A stretch of 64,000 nt of DNA from positions 1,818,819 to 1,882,818 of the forward strand of contig NZ_KN676113.1 of NCBI RefSeq assembly GCF_000802185.1, in the 5' to 3' direction. The position numbers were made by a program, and so were the translations under genes. Origin of the DNA: Belnapia sp. F-4-1. Its GTDB lineage: Bacteria; Pseudomonadota; Alphaproteobacteria; Acetobacterales; Acetobacteraceae. Positions 25,978 through 35,677 of the stretch are shown here, in pieces (the stretch's first letter is position 1; each line of letters starts with the position of its first letter). Below the pieces are notes generated by a model that was given only the letters and a program-made list of their open reading frames with translations, ran no database searches and was not told where the DNA came from.

Positions 25978-26705
25978 GCTGGCAGGCCTCCGTCCTCACC
26001 CTCTTCCCCGAGATGTTTCCGGGGCCGCTCGGGCATTCGCTCGCCGGCCGCGCGCTGCGCGAGGGGCGCTGGGGGCTGGATGCCATCGACATCCGCGGCT
26101 TCGCCACCGACCGGCACCGCAGCGTGGACGACACGCCCTGCGGCGGCGGGGCGGGGATGGTGCTGCGGCCCGACGTGGTGGATGCGGCCTGTGAAGCAGC
26201 GCTTGCCTCGGGGCCAGGGCGGCCGGTGGTCGCGCTGACGCCGCGGGGGGTGCCGCTGGACCAGGCGATGGTCCGCGGCTTCGCCGAGGGGCCGGGGGTC
26301 GTGCTGCTCTGCGGGCGGTTCGAGGGCATCGACCAGCGCGTCATCGAGGCGCGGGGGATGCTCGAGGTCTCGATCGGGGACTACGTGCTCTCCGGCGGCG
26401 AGCCGGCGGCGCTCGTCCTGCTCGATGCCTGCGTGCGGCTGCTGCCCGGTGTGATGGGCGCGGCGGCGAGCGGGGAGGAGGAGAGCTTTTCCTCGGGCCT
26501 GTTGGAATATCCGCACTATACGCGGCCGACGAATTGGAACGGCCTCTCCGTGCCGCCCGTGCTGCTTTCCGGCAACCATGCCGAGGTGGCGCGCTGGAGG
26601 CGGGAGCAGGCCGAGATGCTGACACGGACCCGCCGCCCTGACCTGTGGGCCCGGCATGGCTCCGACAACCCTATCGCGCTGGACGGCCAGGCCAGCGCCG
26701 CCTAG
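25974..26705 (+). CDS. trmD: tRNA (guanine(37)-N1)-methyltransferase
   Basis: 243 residues. SPOUT-fold enzyme that methylates G37 next to the anticodon using S-adenosylmethionine, preventing +1 frameshifts. Recognisable motifs: [20 protein letters not shown] at the N-terminus, [17 protein letters not shown] near 52-68, [14 protein letters not shown] near 112-125, and [17 protein letters not shown] forming the trefoil-knot cofactor site. The C-terminal helix region has [12 protein letters not shown]. Start overlaps rimM by four bases. Confidence 0.97.
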   Translation: MSWQASVLTLFPEMFPGPLGHSLAGRALREGRWGLDAIDIRGFATDRHRSVDDTPCGGGAGMVLRPDVVDAACEAALASGPGRPVVALTPRGVPLDQAMVRGFAEGPGVVLLCGRFEGIDQRVIEARGMLEVSIGDYVLSGGEPAALVLLDACVRLLPGVMGAAASGEEESFSSGLLEYPHYTRPTNWNGLSVPPVLLSGNHAEVARWRREQAEMLTRTRRPDLWARHGSDNPIALDGQASAA

Positions 26706-26731
26706 TTATCGAATGTAAAGGACAACGCATC

Positions 26732-27118
26732 ATGAACCTGCTTCAGCAATTCGAGGCGGACCAGCTTGCCCGTCTCTCCGGCCTTCGCGGCGTGCCGGAA
26801 TTCGGCCCGGGCGACACCGTGCGCGTCATGGTGCGGGTGGTCGAGGGCGAGCGCGTGCGCTCCCAGGCCTATGAGGGCGTGGTCATCGCCCGCAGCAACA
26901 AGGGCGTGAACAGCAACTTCACCGTCCGCAAGCTCTCCTATGGCGAGGGCGTGGAGCGCGTCTTCCCGCTCTACTCCCCCTCCGTGACGGAGATCGCGGT
27001 GGTGCGCCGCGGCAAGGTGCGCCGGGCGAAGCTCTATTACCTGCGTGGCCGGACCGGCAAGGCCGCCCGCATCGAGGAGAAGCGCGAGGTCCGCACGACG
27101 GCCGAGGCGCAAGGCTGA
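26732..27118 (+). CDS. rplS: 50S ribosomal protein L19
   Basis: 128 residues from the ATG at 26732 ([17 protein letters not shown]); AAAGGA lies upstream. Conserved core: [38 protein letters not shown] and [18 protein letters not shown]19 sits at the subunit interface. It is the last gene of the rpsP operon; leuC follows 61 bp later. Confidence 0.97.
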   Translation: MNLLQQFEADQLARLSGLRGVPEFGPGDTVRVMVRVVEGERVRSQAYEGVVIARSNKGVNSNFTVRKLSYGEGVERVFPLYSPSVTEIAVVRRGKVRRAKLYYLRGRTGKAARIEEKREVRTTAEAQG

Positions 27119-27179
27119 ACCAGCGGCGTCCCCGGGCCCAGGCGGCCCGGGGCGCCCATCAGAGAGTTTGGGGAACGTC

Positions 27180-28610
27180 ATGTCAGCGCAGAAACCGCGC
27201 ACGCTGTTCGACAAGATCTGGGACGCCCATGTCGTCGAGACCCTGCCCGACGGCACCGCGCTTCTCTACATCGACCTCCACCTCACCCATGAGGTGACGA
27301 CGCCCCAGGCTTTCGACGGGCTTCGCGCCGCCGGCCGCAAGGTGCGCCGGCCCGATGCGACGCTCGCCGTCATCGACCACAACATCGCCACCGATGCCAG
27401 CCGCTACACCGGGATCGTCGATCCCGAGAGCCGGCTGCAGGTCGAGACGCTGGAGAAGAACGTCGCGGAATTCGGCGTCCCCTTCATCCCGCTGCTCGAT
27501 ACGCGCCAGGGCATCGTGCATGTGATCGGGCCGGAGCTGGGCCGCTCGCTGCCGGGCATGACCATCGTCTGCGGCGACAGCCACACCTCGACGCATGGCG
27601 CGATGGGGGCGCTGGCCTTCGGCATCGGCACCTCCGAGGTGGAGCATGTGCTGGCGACGCAGACCTTGTTGCAGAAGCCGGCGAAGAACATGCAGGTCCT
27701 CGTCGAGGGCAACCTCGCGGTCGGCTGCTCGGCGAAGGACGTGACGCTGGCCATCATCGGCAAGATCGGCACGGCGGGCGGCACGGGCCATGTGATCGAA
27801 TATGCAGGCGATGCGATCCGCGGGCTCGACATGGCGGGGCGGATGACGCTCTGCAACATGTCGATCGAGGGCGGGGCGCGGGCCGGCATGGTGGCGCCGG
27901 ACCAGACCACCTTCGACTACATCGCCCGCACGCCGAACGGGCCGAAGGGCGAGGCGCTGGCGCGGGCGATCGAGTGGTGGAAGACGTTGCCGACCGATGC
28001 AGGGGCGCATTTCGACCGCGTCGTGACGCTCGCCGCGCATGAGATCGCGCCGCAGGTCACCTGGGGGACGAGCCCGGAGGATGTGCTGCCGATCACGGCC
28101 ATCGTGCCTGACCCGGAGGCCGTCGAGGACGAGGCGCGGCGCGAGCAGTTCCGCCGCAAGATGCAGTATATGGGGCTGACGCCGGGGCAGAAGCTGCAGG
28201 ACCTGCCGCTCGACGTCGTCTTCATCGGCTCCTGCACCAACAGCCGGATCGAGGACATCCGCGTCGCCGCCAGCATCGCGCGTGGCCGCAAGGTCGCCGA
28301 CGGGGTGCGGGCGCTGGTGGTGCCGGGCTCGGGCCTGGTGAAGAAGCAGGCGGAGGCGGAGGGGCTGGATCGCATCCTCCAGGAGGCCGGCTTCGAGTGG
28401 CGTGAGGCGGGGTGCTCGATGTGCCTCGGCATGAACCCGGACAAGCTGACGCCAGGCCAGCGCTCGGCCTCCACCTCGAACCGGAATTTCGAGGGGCGGC
28501 AGGGGCCGGGTGGGCGGACGCACCTCGTCTCGCCGGCGACGGCGGCGGCGAGCGCGATTGCCGGGCATCTGGCGGATGTGCGGGATTATCAGCCGAAGGA
28601 CGCCCATTGA
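27180..28610 (+). CDS. leuC: 3-isopropylmalate dehydratase large subunit
   Basis: 476 residues from the ATG at 27180 ([15 protein letters not shown]). Aconitase-family 4Fe-4S enzyme that, with LeuD, isomerises 2-isopropylmalate to 3-isopropylmalate in leucine synthesis. Cluster ligands are in [13 protein letters not shown] and [30 protein letters not shown] and [15 protein letters not shown] are the other hallmark blocks. The stop overlaps the leuD start (TGATG), giving coupled translation of the two subunits. Confidence 0.97.
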   Translation: MSAQKPRTLFDKIWDAHVVETLPDGTALLYIDLHLTHEVTTPQAFDGLRAAGRKVRRPDATLAVIDHNIATDASRYTGIVDPESRLQVETLEKNVAEFGVPFIPLLDTRQGIVHVIGPELGRSLPGMTIVCGDSHTSTHGAMGALAFGIGTSEVEHVLATQTLLQKPAKNMQVLVEGNLAVGCSAKDVTLAIIGKIGTAGGTGHVIEYAGDAIRGLDMAGRMTLCNMSIEGGARAGMVAPDQTTFDYIARTPNGPKGEALARAIEWWKTLPTDAGAHFDRVVTLAAHEIAPQVTWGTSPEDVLPITAIVPDPEAVEDEARREQFRRKMQYMGLTPGQKLQDLPLDVVFIGSCTNSRIEDIRVAASIARGRKVADGVRALVVPGSGLVKKQAEAEGLDRILQEAGFEWREAGCSMCLGMNPDKLTPGQRSASTSNRNFEGRQGPGGRTHLVSPATAAASAIAGHLADVRDYQPKDAH

Positions 28611-29224
28611 TGGAAGCCTTCACGACCCTGACCGGCATCGCGGCGCCGATGCCGAAGGCCAATGTGGATACCGACCAGATCATCCCGGCGCGGTTCCTCA
28701 AGTCGATCAGCCGCACGGGCTTCGGCAAGAACCTGTTTGCGAACTTCCGCTTCAGGGAGGACGGGTCGGAGAACCCGGATTTCGTCCTCAACCAGGAGCC
28801 GTATCGGAAGGCCGAGATCCTCATCGCCTTCGAGAATTTCGGCTGCGGCTCGTCGCGCGAGCATGCGCCCTGGGCGCTGCTCGACTTCGGCATCCGCTGC
28901 GTCATCGCGCCCGACTTCGCCGACATCTTCCACAACAACAGCTTCAAGAACGGCGTGCTGCCGGTGAAGCTGCCGCGCGAAGTCTGCGCGCAGCTGATGG
29001 AAGACGCGAAGATGGGCGAGAACGCCCGCATCACCGTCGATCTCGAGCGGCAGGTGGTGGTGCGGCCGAGCGGCGAGGAAATCCCCTTCCAGATCGACCC
29101 GCTGCGGCGGCACCTGCTGCTGAACGGGCTCGACGATATCGGCCAGACCATGCAACACGCCCCGGCGATCGACGGCTTCGAGGCGAAGCAGCGGGCAGCG
29201 CAGCCCTGGCTCTACGGCGCATAA
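28610..29224 (+). CDS. leuD: 3-isopropylmalate dehydratase small subunit
   Basis: 204 residues. Swivelling-domain subunit of isopropylmalate isomerase. Motifs: [14 protein letters not shown] near the N-terminus and [20 protein letters not shown], the substrate-binding loop, near residue 74. The ATG overlaps the leuC TGA. leuB follows after 15 bp, giving leuCDB. Confidence 0.97.
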   Translation: MEAFTTLTGIAAPMPKANVDTDQIIPARFLKSISRTGFGKNLFANFRFREDGSENPDFVLNQEPYRKAEILIAFENFGCGSSREHAPWALLDFGIRCVIAPDFADIFHNNSFKNGVLPVKLPREVCAQLMEDAKMGENARITVDLERQVVVRPSGEEIPFQIDPLRRHLLLNGLDDIGQTMQHAPAIDGFEAKQRAAQPWLYGA

Positions 29225-29239
29225 CGCAAGGATAGGTCG

Positions 29240-30355
29240 ATGGCTGCGAACAAGACGCTGCTGGTGCTGCCGGGTGACGGCATCGGCCCCGAGGTGATGC
29301 ACGAGGTCACCCGCGTCATCGACTGGCTGGAGCGGCGGCGGAGCGTGACCTTCCGCATCGAGGAGGGGCTGGTCGGCGGCGCCGCGATCGACGCGCTCGG
29401 CACGCCCTGCCCGGACGAGACGGTGGCCAAGGCACGGTCGGCGGATGCGGTGCTGTTCGGCAGCGTTGGCGGGCCGAAATGGGACAGCCTGCCCTTCGAC
29501 CAGCGGCCGGAGCTTGGCATCCTGCGGCTCCGCAAGGATCTGGGGCTGTTCGCCAACCTGCGCCCGGCGCTGGTGATGGACCCGCTGGCCGAGGCCTCCT
29601 CGCTGAAGGCCGATGTGGTGCGCGGCGTCGACATCATGGTGGTGCGCGAGACGGTGGGCGGCGTCTATTTCGGCGAGCCGCGCGGCGTGGAGAAGGCGCC
29701 GGACGGCCGCCGCCGGGGCTTCGACACGCAGGTCTATTTCGAGGACGAGATCGCCCGCGTGGCGCGCGTCGCCTTCGACCTGGCGCGGAAGCGCCGCAAC
29801 AAGGTGACAAGCGTCGAGAAGGCGAATGTCATGCAGTCCGGCCGGCTCTGGCGGGCCGTGGTCGGCGAGGTGCACAAGGCCGAGTACCCGGACGTGCAGC
29901 TCGAGAACATGTATGCCGACAACTGCGCGATGCAGCTCTGCTCGCGCCCGAAGCAGTTCGACGTCATCCTCGGCGACAACCTGTTCGGCGACATCCTCAG
30001 CGACCTGGCGGCGGCGCTGACGGGCTCGCTCGGGATGCTGCCTTCCGCCACGTTGGGCGCCGTCGATCCGACCAGCGGCAAGCGCTACGCGCTCTACGAG
30101 CCGATCCATGGCTCGGCGCCGGATATCGCGGGGCGGGGCGTGGCCAATCCATGCGCGCAGATCCTCTCCTTCGCCATGCTGCTGCGCTGGTCCTTCGGCA
30201 TGGAGGAGGATGCGGCGCTGGTCGAATCCGCCGTCGAGAAGGTGCTGGCCGGCGGCCTGCGCACCGCCGACATCATGCAGCCTGGCATGGCGCGGGTCGG
30301 CACCAGCGTCATGGGCGAGGCGGTGGTGCGGGAGTTGGAGAAGCTGTCCCTGTAA
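29240..30355 (+). CDS. leuB: 3-isopropylmalate dehydrogenase
   Basis: 371 residues. NAD-dependent oxidative decarboxylase of leucine synthesis. Motifs: [14 protein letters not shown] at the N-terminus, GSVGGPKWD near 74, [26 protein letters not shown], the catalytic tyrosine/lysine region with VTSVEKANV, and [20 protein letters not shown] carrying metal-binding aspartates. The C-terminal [19 protein letters not shown] is diagnostic. It completes leuCDB; leuA is not in the window. Confidence 0.97.
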   Translation: MAANKTLLVLPGDGIGPEVMHEVTRVIDWLERRRSVTFRIEEGLVGGAAIDALGTPCPDETVAKARSADAVLFGSVGGPKWDSLPFDQRPELGILRLRKDLGLFANLRPALVMDPLAEASSLKADVVRGVDIMVVRETVGGVYFGEPRGVEKAPDGRRRGFDTQVYFEDEIARVARVAFDLARKRRNKVTSVEKANVMQSGRLWRAVVGEVHKAEYPDVQLENMYADNCAMQLCSRPKQFDVILGDNLFGDILSDLAAALTGSLGMLPSATLGAVDPTSGKRYALYEPIHGSAPDIAGRGVANPCAQILSFAMLLRWSFGMEEDAALVESAVEKVLAGGLRTADIMQPGMARVGTSVMGEAVVRELEKLSL

Positions 30356-30425
30356 AGGGCGGATAGGGGGTTGCGCCGCGGCGCGGCCTCCGCTATTTCG
30401 CCTGCCTCGCCGCTTCGGCGGCTGC

Positions 30426-30502
30426 GCGCCCGTAGCTCAGCTGGATAGAGCACCAGACTACGAATCTGGGGGTCAGGAGTTCGAATCTCTTCGGGCGCGC
30501 CA
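30426..30502 (+). tRNA. tRNA-Arg(ACG)
   Basis: A 77-base cloverleaf with encoded CCA. The 7-bp acceptor stem pairs 30426-30432 (GCGCCCG) with 30492-30498 (CGGGCGC). The D-stem has GCTC/GAGC; the anticodon arm is CCAGA-CTACGAA-TCTGG with anticodon ACG; the T-arm contains GTTCGAATC. Adenosine at position 34 is normally deaminated to inosine, so this tRNA reads CGU, CGC and CGA, the main arginine codons of a GC-rich genome. Confidence 0.97.
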
Positions 30503-30590
30503 CTTTTCCCTTCCGAATCAATTGCGTGGACGCAGCGGGTTCAGCCGGGTTTATGATCCGGCTCCGCTGTCGCAGGAAGGCGGGTGCGGC

Positions 30591-31640
30591 ATGAGTCCGG
30601 TCTTCCGTCGTATCCTCGCGCTGGCCCTGGTCTTCTGGTTGGGCATCGCCCCCGGCTTCGCCACCGAGCAGGCCTCGCCGCTTCGTGTCCGGGTGATCGG
30701 CGGCTTCGCCGGGACCAGCCAGTTCGACCGCATCGAGCAGCCATTTTGGACGCGCCGGCTGCCCGCCCTGACCGGTGGTCGGATGGTGGCGACGCTGCAG
30801 GCCTCGACCCAGGCCGGGGTGTCTTTGGACCAGATGCTGAACGTCATGCGGAGTGGCGCGGTGCTGTTCGGCACGGTGGAGGCGAATGCGGTCGCCTTCG
30901 ACGAACCGGAGCTGGCGGTGGCGGACTTGCCGCTGCTGGCCGAGGACACGGCGGCGCTGCGGCGGATGGTCGAGATCTGGCGGCCACGCTTCCAGGCAAT
31001 TCTCGCCGAGCACTATGCGACCGAGCTGCTCGCGGTCTTCATCCGGCCGCCGCAGGTCGTCTTCTGCAACAAGCCTTTCGCCGGGCTGCGGGGGCTGGCG
31101 GGGCTACGGGTGCGCGTGGCCTCGGTCAACCAGGCGGACCTGGTGCTGGCGGTCGGGGCGCAGCCGGTGGTGATGGCCTTCGACCGCATCGTCGGGGCGG
31201 TGCGCGAGGGGTTGGTGGATTGCGCCATCACCGGCGGGCTGCCGGGCCATGCGATCGGGCTGCACCGCGTCACCACCCATGTCTCCACCCTGCCCCTGGG
31301 TTGGGCGATGTCCTTCCTCACCGCGCACCGGCCGGGCTGGCAGGCGCTGCCGGCCGGGCTGCGGGAGGCGGTGCGCGAGGGCATCGCCGGGCTGGAGGCG
31401 ACGATGTGGAGCGCGGCGGAGGAGGATCGGGAGCAGGGCGAGGCCTGCAACACCGGGCAGGCGCCCTGCCGCCATGGCGAGCGGGCGCGGCTGGTGCCGG
31501 TGCGGGAGGACCCCGCGGGCATCCGGCCGCTCTTCGGCACCGCCGTGCTGCCGGGCTGGGCGCGGCGCTGCGGCTCCACCTGCGCCGAGAGCTGGAACGC
31601 CGTGGCGGGGCCAGCCACCGGCGTCCAGGCGGTATGGTGA
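30591..31640 (+). CDS. TRAP-type solute-binding protein (DctP family), orphan
   Basis: 349 residues. A signal peptide (about 1-25: RILALALVFWLGIAPGFA) directs it to the periplasm. DctP-fold hallmarks: MLNVMRSGAVLFGTVEAN near 80-97, LRGLAGLRVRVAS with the substrate-carboxylate arginine, and a region reading VREGLVDCAITGG near 203. TRAP systems import organic acids using ion gradients, but no DctQ or DctM membrane subunits adjoin it. It may serve a transporter elsewhere or act as a sensor ligand carrier. Extra cysteines in the C-terminal part (CNTGQAPC, CGSTC) are unusual and suggest disulfides. Convergent with the Lrp-family gene, 6 bp apart. Confidence 0.8.
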   Translation: MSPVFRRILALALVFWLGIAPGFATEQASPLRVRVIGGFAGTSQFDRIEQPFWTRRLPALTGGRMVATLQASTQAGVSLDQMLNVMRSGAVLFGTVEANAVAFDEPELAVADLPLLAEDTAALRRMVEIWRPRFQAILAEHYATELLAVFIRPPQVVFCNKPFAGLRGLAGLRVRVASVNQADLVLAVGAQPVVMAFDRIVGAVREGLVDCAITGGLPGHAIGLHRVTTHVSTLPLGWAMSFLTAHRPGWQALPAGLREAVREGIAGLEATMWSAAEEDREQGEACNTGQAPCRHGERARLVPVREDPAGIRPLFGTAVLPGWARRCGSTCAESWNAVAGPATGVQAVW

Positions 31641-31646
31641 CCGTGC

Positions 31647-32120
31647 CTACGGCGCGTAGTGGGTCGGCAGGGCTGTGGTGTACTTGATCCGCTCCATGGA
31701 GAAGCCGGAGCTGACGTCGAGCAGGTCACCGATCCCGATGAGCTGCTTGTAGATGGCATCGTAGGCGGCGATGTCGGGAACGACGACGCGCAGCAGGTAG
31801 TCCACCGTGCCGCTCATGCGGTGGAATTCCACCACCTCCGGGATGGCCGAGACCAGGCGGCAGAAGCGCTCGGCCCAGGCGGCGTTGTGCTGGCTGGTGC
31901 GGATGCTGACGAAGACGGTGACGCCAACGCGGAGCTTCTCGGCATCCAGCAGGGCGACGCGGCGGCGGATGATCCCTGCCTCCTCCAGGCGGCGGATGCG
32001 GCGCCAGCAGGGCGAAGGGGAGAGGCCGGCGCGCTCGGCGAGTTCGGCAACGGGGAGGGTGGCATCCTCCTGCAAGACGGCAAGGATGCTGCGGTCGATC
32101 CGGTCCAACTGGAATGCCAT
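31647..32120 (-). CDS. Lrp/AsnC-family transcriptional regulator
   Basis: 157 residues from the ATG at 32120 (MAFQLDRIDRSILAVLQEDA). N-terminal winged HTH (about 8-60: VAELAERAGLSPSPCWRRIR, LEEAGIIRR) and C-terminal RAM ligand/oligomerisation domain (about 70-150: VGVTVFVSIR, IPEVVEFHRMSGTVDYLLRV). Such proteins usually sense an amino acid. It is divergent from the DUF6356 gene, 119 bp away, and convergent with the dctP-like gene, so its targets cannot be deduced with certainty. Confidence 0.92.
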   Translation of the reverse strand: MAFQLDRIDRSILAVLQEDATLPVAELAERAGLSPSPCWRRIRRLEEAGIIRRRVALLDAEKLRVGVTVFVSIRTSQHNAAWAERFCRLVSAIPEVVEFHRMSGTVDYLLRVVVPDIAAYDAIYKQLIGIGDLLDVSSGFSMERIKYTTALPTHYAP

Positions 32121-32239
32121 GCCTCGATATCCGCGGGACTTGGAATGGTGTTGTCGAAACCTCCGCTGCAAAGAGGGAATTTGCAACCTGCTTCCGGGTT
32201 TCGTGGGGGATGATCTCCCGGTTTCGAGAGGAGGCTGCC

Positions 32240-32485
32240 ATGGCCCGCTGGTCCTTTACCCAACACCCGGCTTCGGTCAACGAGACCTATCTCGAGCATA
32301 TGGCAACGGCAGGGAGCTTCGGCTGGCGGATGCTGACGGCCTCGCTCGCCTGCTTCGCCCATGCGCTGGTACCCTTCGCCTTCGAGAAGACCGGCTCCAC
32401 CGCCATCCGCGAGCTGCATGAGCGGATGGTGACGAACCGGGTGCGTCACCAGGCCCCGGCGGGCGAGGCGCAGCGCGCGGGCTGA
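32240..32485 (+). CDS. DUF6356 family protein
   Basis: 81 residues from the ATG at 32240, with GAGAGGAGG about 6 bases upstream. Begins MARWSFTQHPASVNETYLEH and has a hydrophobic central segment (about 28-48: FGWRMLTASLACFAHALVPF) followed by FEKTGSTAIRELHERM. This is the pattern of the small DUF6356 family, typically single-TM proteins of unknown function in alphaproteobacteria. It lies between the Lrp-family regulator and the monooxygenase gene; a link to either is only positional. Confidence 0.75.
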   Translation: MARWSFTQHPASVNETYLEHMATAGSFGWRMLTASLACFAHALVPFAFEKTGSTAIRELHERMVTNRVRHQAPAGEAQRAG

Positions 32486-32576
32486 TCGCGGCTTCCGGCC
32501 GGGCTTGTCTCCGGTCTAGCATCGCCTGGAAAGCGATGCCGGCCTGGGACGAAGGCTGGCTGGAGGAGCGCAGCCC

Positions 32577-34340
32577 ATGGATGGCATCCTGACCGGCCGG
32601 TCGGCCGAGGCGACGGCCGCAACCTGGCTCGATGAGTTTGCCGCGGCACTGGAGGCGGGCGAGGCGGCGCGGATCGCGGCGCTCTTCGCCACGGAATGCC
32701 ATTGGCGGGACCTACTCGCCTTCACCTGGGAGCTGCATACCGTCTCGGGGGCGGAGGCGATTGCCGGGCGGCTGCAACCCTGCCTCGCGGCCATGGCGCC
32801 GCGCGATGTGAGGCTGGCCGAAGGGCGGACGCCGCCGCGGGTGGTGCGGCGGGCCGGCACCGAGGCGGTCGAGGCGATCTTCAGCTTCGAGACCGTGGTG
32901 GGGCCGTGCAACGGCGTCGTCCGGCTGGTGCAGGAGGCGGGCGGGCCGCGGGCCTGGACGCTGATGACGGCGCTCGACGAGATCCGCGGGCATGAGGACC
33001 CGGCCGATGGCAAGCGCTGGCAGGATGTCGACTGGCGGCGGAATTTCGGCGGGGAGAACTGGCTCGACCGGCGCAATCGCGCGCGGGCCTATGCCGACCG
33101 CGACCCGGCGGTGCTGGTGGTGGGGGCGGCGCAGGCGGGGCTTTCCGTCGCCGCGCGGCTCACGCTGCTCGGCGTCGATACGCTGGTGGTGGAGCGGGAG
33201 GGACGCATCGGCGACAGTTGGCGGCGGCGCTACCACGCGCTGACGCTGCACAATGAGACGCGGGTCAATCACCTGCCCTACATGCCCTTCCCCAAGAGCT
33301 GGCCGGTCTTCATCCCGAAGGACATGCTGGCCAACTGGTTCGAGCTCTATGCCGAGGCGATGGAGCTCAACGTCTGGACCGGGACGGAGCTGGTCTCGGG
33401 TGATTGGGACGAGGCGGCGCAGTGCTGGGACGTGCTGCTGCGCAAGGCGGACGGGACGGAGCGGCGGATGCGGCCGCGGCACATCGTCTTCGCCAATGGC
33501 ACGAGCACGACGCCCAAGATGCCGGACCTGCCGGGGCTCAGCGACTTCCGCGGCACGGTGACGCATTCCGGGCGGCATGGCAGCGGGCTCGACTGGCGCG
33601 GCAAGCGGGCGCTGGTGCTGGGCACCGGGACCTCGGGGCATGACGTGGCGCAGGACCTCGCCGTCTCGGGCGCGGCGGAGGTGACGCTGGTGCAGCGGCG
33701 GCCGACCCTCGTCGTCAGCCTGAAGGAGGCGCAGGCGCCCTATGCGCTCTACGACGAGGACATCTCCTTCGAGGACCGCGACCTGCTGGCGACATCCTTC
33801 CCCTTCCCCGTCTACAAGCGGGCGCACCAGCTGATGACGGAGCGCAACCGGGAAGCCGACCGCGAGATGTTGGAAGGGCTGGAGCGGCGCGGCTTCCGCC
33901 TGCAATGGGGCGAGGACGGGAGCGGCTGGCAGATCATGTATCAGAGCCGCGGCGGCGGGTATTACTTCGATGCAGGCTGCTCGCAGATGATCGTCGAGGG
34001 GCGCGTCGGGCTGATGCAGTTCGACGATATCGAGCGCTTCGGGCCCGAGGGCGCGGTGCTGCGCGACGGCAGCGTGAAGCCGGCCGACCTGATCGTGCTG
34101 GCGACGGGCTACGAGGGGCAGGCGGAATCGGCGCGGCGCATCCTCGGCGAGGCGGTGGGCGCGCGGATCGGGCGCGTCTGGGGCTATGACGAGGAGGGCG
34201 AGCTGCACGGCATGTGGCGGCCGACCGGGCAGCCGGGGCTTTGGTTCCATGCGGGCGGGCTGGCGCAGTGCCGCATCTTCTCGAAGGTGCTGGCCTTGCA
34301 GATCAAGGGGCGGGAGCTGGGCTTGCTCGCCAGCGGGTGA
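32577..34340 (+). CDS. flavin-containing monooxygenase-like oxidoreductase with N-terminal NTF2/SnoaL-like domain
   Basis: 587 residues. The first ~140 residues (TAATWLDEFAAALEAGEAAR, FATECHWRDLLAFTWEL) look like an NTF2/SnoaL-like fold. The FAD Rossmann motif VLVVGAAQAGLSVAARL starts near residue 178, followed by the FMO-type GDSWRRRYHALTLHN. A second nucleotide-binding motif for NADPH, VLGTGTSGHDVAQDL, sits near 346, and LIVLATGYEG near 503 closes the fold. Family enzymes oxygenate nitrogen, sulfur or Baeyer-Villiger ketone substrates. The substrate is unknown. The 3' end overlaps the convergent phosphatase gene by 38 bp. Confidence 0.85.
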   Translation: MDGILTGRSAEATAATWLDEFAAALEAGEAARIAALFATECHWRDLLAFTWELHTVSGAEAIAGRLQPCLAAMAPRDVRLAEGRTPPRVVRRAGTEAVEAIFSFETVVGPCNGVVRLVQEAGGPRAWTLMTALDEIRGHEDPADGKRWQDVDWRRNFGGENWLDRRNRARAYADRDPAVLVVGAAQAGLSVAARLTLLGVDTLVVEREGRIGDSWRRRYHALTLHNETRVNHLPYMPFPKSWPVFIPKDMLANWFELYAEAMELNVWTGTELVSGDWDEAAQCWDVLLRKADGTERRMRPRHIVFANGTSTTPKMPDLPGLSDFRGTVTHSGRHGSGLDWRGKRALVLGTGTSGHDVAQDLAVSGAAEVTLVQRRPTLVVSLKEAQAPYALYDEDISFEDRDLLATSFPFPVYKRAHQLMTERNREADREMLEGLERRGFRLQWGEDGSGWQIMYQSRGGGYYFDAGCSQMIVEGRVGLMQFDDIERFGPEGAVLRDGSVKPADLIVLATGYEGQAESARRILGEAVGARIGRVWGYDEEGELHGMWRPTGQPGLWFHAGGLAQCRIFSKVLALQIKGRELGLLASG

Positions 34341-34896
34341 CGCGGGCCGGGCCGGCGGCGGGGCGCTCGATCAGGAGGCCGCTGCCTTCTTTGGGTAGCC
34401 AGGCGAACCAGTCGCGCACCGGGAGGCCGAGCAGGCGGCCGGCGAGGGCGGCAATGGGGCCGCCATGCGAGATGGCGATGACCGAGGCGCCGCTCGGCAG
34501 GGTGGCGAGCCAGGCGAAGGCGCGGGCGGCCAATTCATCCGTCGTCTCGCCGCCGCCGGGGCGGAAATGGTCCGGCGCGTCGATCATGCCGTCCATGGCG
34601 CTGCCTTCGGCTTGCCAGATGGCGTCCCAGGGCTGGCCTTCCCAGGTGCCGAAGTCGCGTTCCAGCAGGCGGCGGTCCCACTGGATGGGGAGGGCGTGGC
34701 GGCAGGCGATGAGGCCGGCGAGCAGGCCAGCGCGCCGGGATGGGGAGGCGTGGAGGGCGTCGGCGGCGGGGATGAGGGCAGCGAGGCGGTGGGCAGTGGC
34801 GCGGCCCTCGGCGCCGAGCGGGGCTTCGCTCTGGCCGTAGCAGCGGGCGCGCCAGGAGGCGGCGACCTTCGTGTGGCGAAGGAGGAGCAGGCGCAT
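34303..34896 (-). CDS. cobC: histidine phosphatase, probable alpha-ribazole phosphatase
   Basis: 197 residues. Phosphoglycerate-mutase fold: catalytic histidine in LLLRHTKVA near the N-terminus, ERDFGTWEGQPWDAIW near 79-94 and the second histidine in AISHGGP near 144. CobC-type enzymes remove phosphate from alpha-ribazole phosphate or from adenosylcobalamin 5'-phosphate in nucleotide-loop assembly. The cobalamin role comes from position: 4 bp downstream of cobS in the cobB-cobT-cobS operon. Other histidine phosphatases share the motifs. Its 3' end overlaps the monooxygenase gene on the other strand. Confidence 0.8.
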   Translation of the reverse strand: MRLLLLRHTKVAASWRARCYGQSEAPLGAEGRATAHRLAALIPAADALHASPSRRAGLLAGLIACRHALPIQWDRRLLERDFGTWEGQPWDAIWQAEGSAMDGMIDAPDHFRPGGGETTDELAARAFAWLATLPSGASVIAISHGGPIAALAGRLLGLPVRDWFAWLPKEGSGLLIERPAAGPARVTRWRASPAPAP

Positions 34897-34900
34897 CGGC

Positions 34901-35677
34901 TCAGCGGCCGGCGGCGAAGGCGAGGCCGGTCAGCACCAGCCCGGCATAGCCGGCGAAGCCGAAGCAGTCGCCGGTGCTGCCGCCGAGATGCCGCAACACC
35001 AAGCGGCGGAACCAGGCGAGGAACAGGGCGGCGGCGAACAGGGCGAGCAGCGTCGCCCGGGCATCCCACCAAAGGCCGAGCAGGGGCACGGGCAGGCTGA
35101 GCAGCAGGGCGAGGGCGAGGCTGCGTGGCTTCGCCTGCGGGGCGACGCTGCCGCCGAGGCCGGCGCGGCCGGGCATGGGCGGGATGGCGAGCATCGCCGC
35201 CAACATCAGCAGCCGAGCGGCCCAGCCGGAGACGATCAGCGCGACAACGGCAGTAGGGGCGTCGGGGAGGGCGATCAGGCCGCCGGTACGGAGCGCCAGG
35301 GCGAAGGCGAGGCCGAGCAGGCCGAAGGCGCCGATGCGGCTGTCCTTCATGATGCGGAGCACGTCCTCCGGCGTGCGGCCGCCGCCGAAGCCGTCACAGA
35401 AATCGGCGACGGCGTCCTCATGCAGGGCGCCGGTGAGGCGGGCTTCCAACGCCAGGGCGAGGAGGATGGCCAGCGGCAGGGGCCAGAGCTGGGACGCGAG
35501 CCAGAGTGCAGCGGCGGCAAGGGCGCCGATCAGCGCGCCCATCAGCGGAAAGAGCGTGAGGGCGCGGGCGAGATCGGCCTCGAAATGCGCGGGGTCGGCG
35601 CTGGCGCCGCCGGGGATGGGCAGGCGCGTCAGGAATTGCAGGGCGGTGGCGGCGGCGCGCGGCCAGCCGGAGGTCAT
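34901..35677 (-). CDS. cobS: adenosylcobinamide-GDP ribazoletransferase (cobalamin synthase)
   Basis: 258 residues, integral membrane protein with about six hydrophobic segments. The conserved FLTRLPIP opens it; ALHEDAVADFCDGFGGGRTPEDVL near 83-106 carries the acidic metal-binding residues, followed by MKDSRIGAFG. It joins alpha-ribazole (or its phosphate) to adenosylcobinamide-GDP in the inner membrane. Also called cobV in the aerobic-pathway naming. ATGA overlap with cobT upstream. Confidence 0.95.
   Translation of the reverse strand: MTSGWPRAAATALQFLTRLPIPGGASADPAHFEADLARALTLFPLMGALIGALAAAALWLASQLWPLPLAILLALALEARLTGALHEDAVADFCDGFGGGRTPEDVLRIMKDSRIGAFGLLGLAFALALRTGGLIALPDAPTAVVALIVSGWAARLLMLAAMLAIPPMPGRAGLGGSVAPQAKPRSLALALLLSLPVPLLGLWWDARATLLALFAAALFLAWFRRLVLRHLGGSTGDCFGFAGYAGLVLTGLAFAAGR

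Noticed and set aside
30356-30425. Second tRNA or small RNA upstream of tRNA-Arg
   Set aside because: GC-rich inverted segments are present but no cloverleaf or conserved RNA motif can be drawn.
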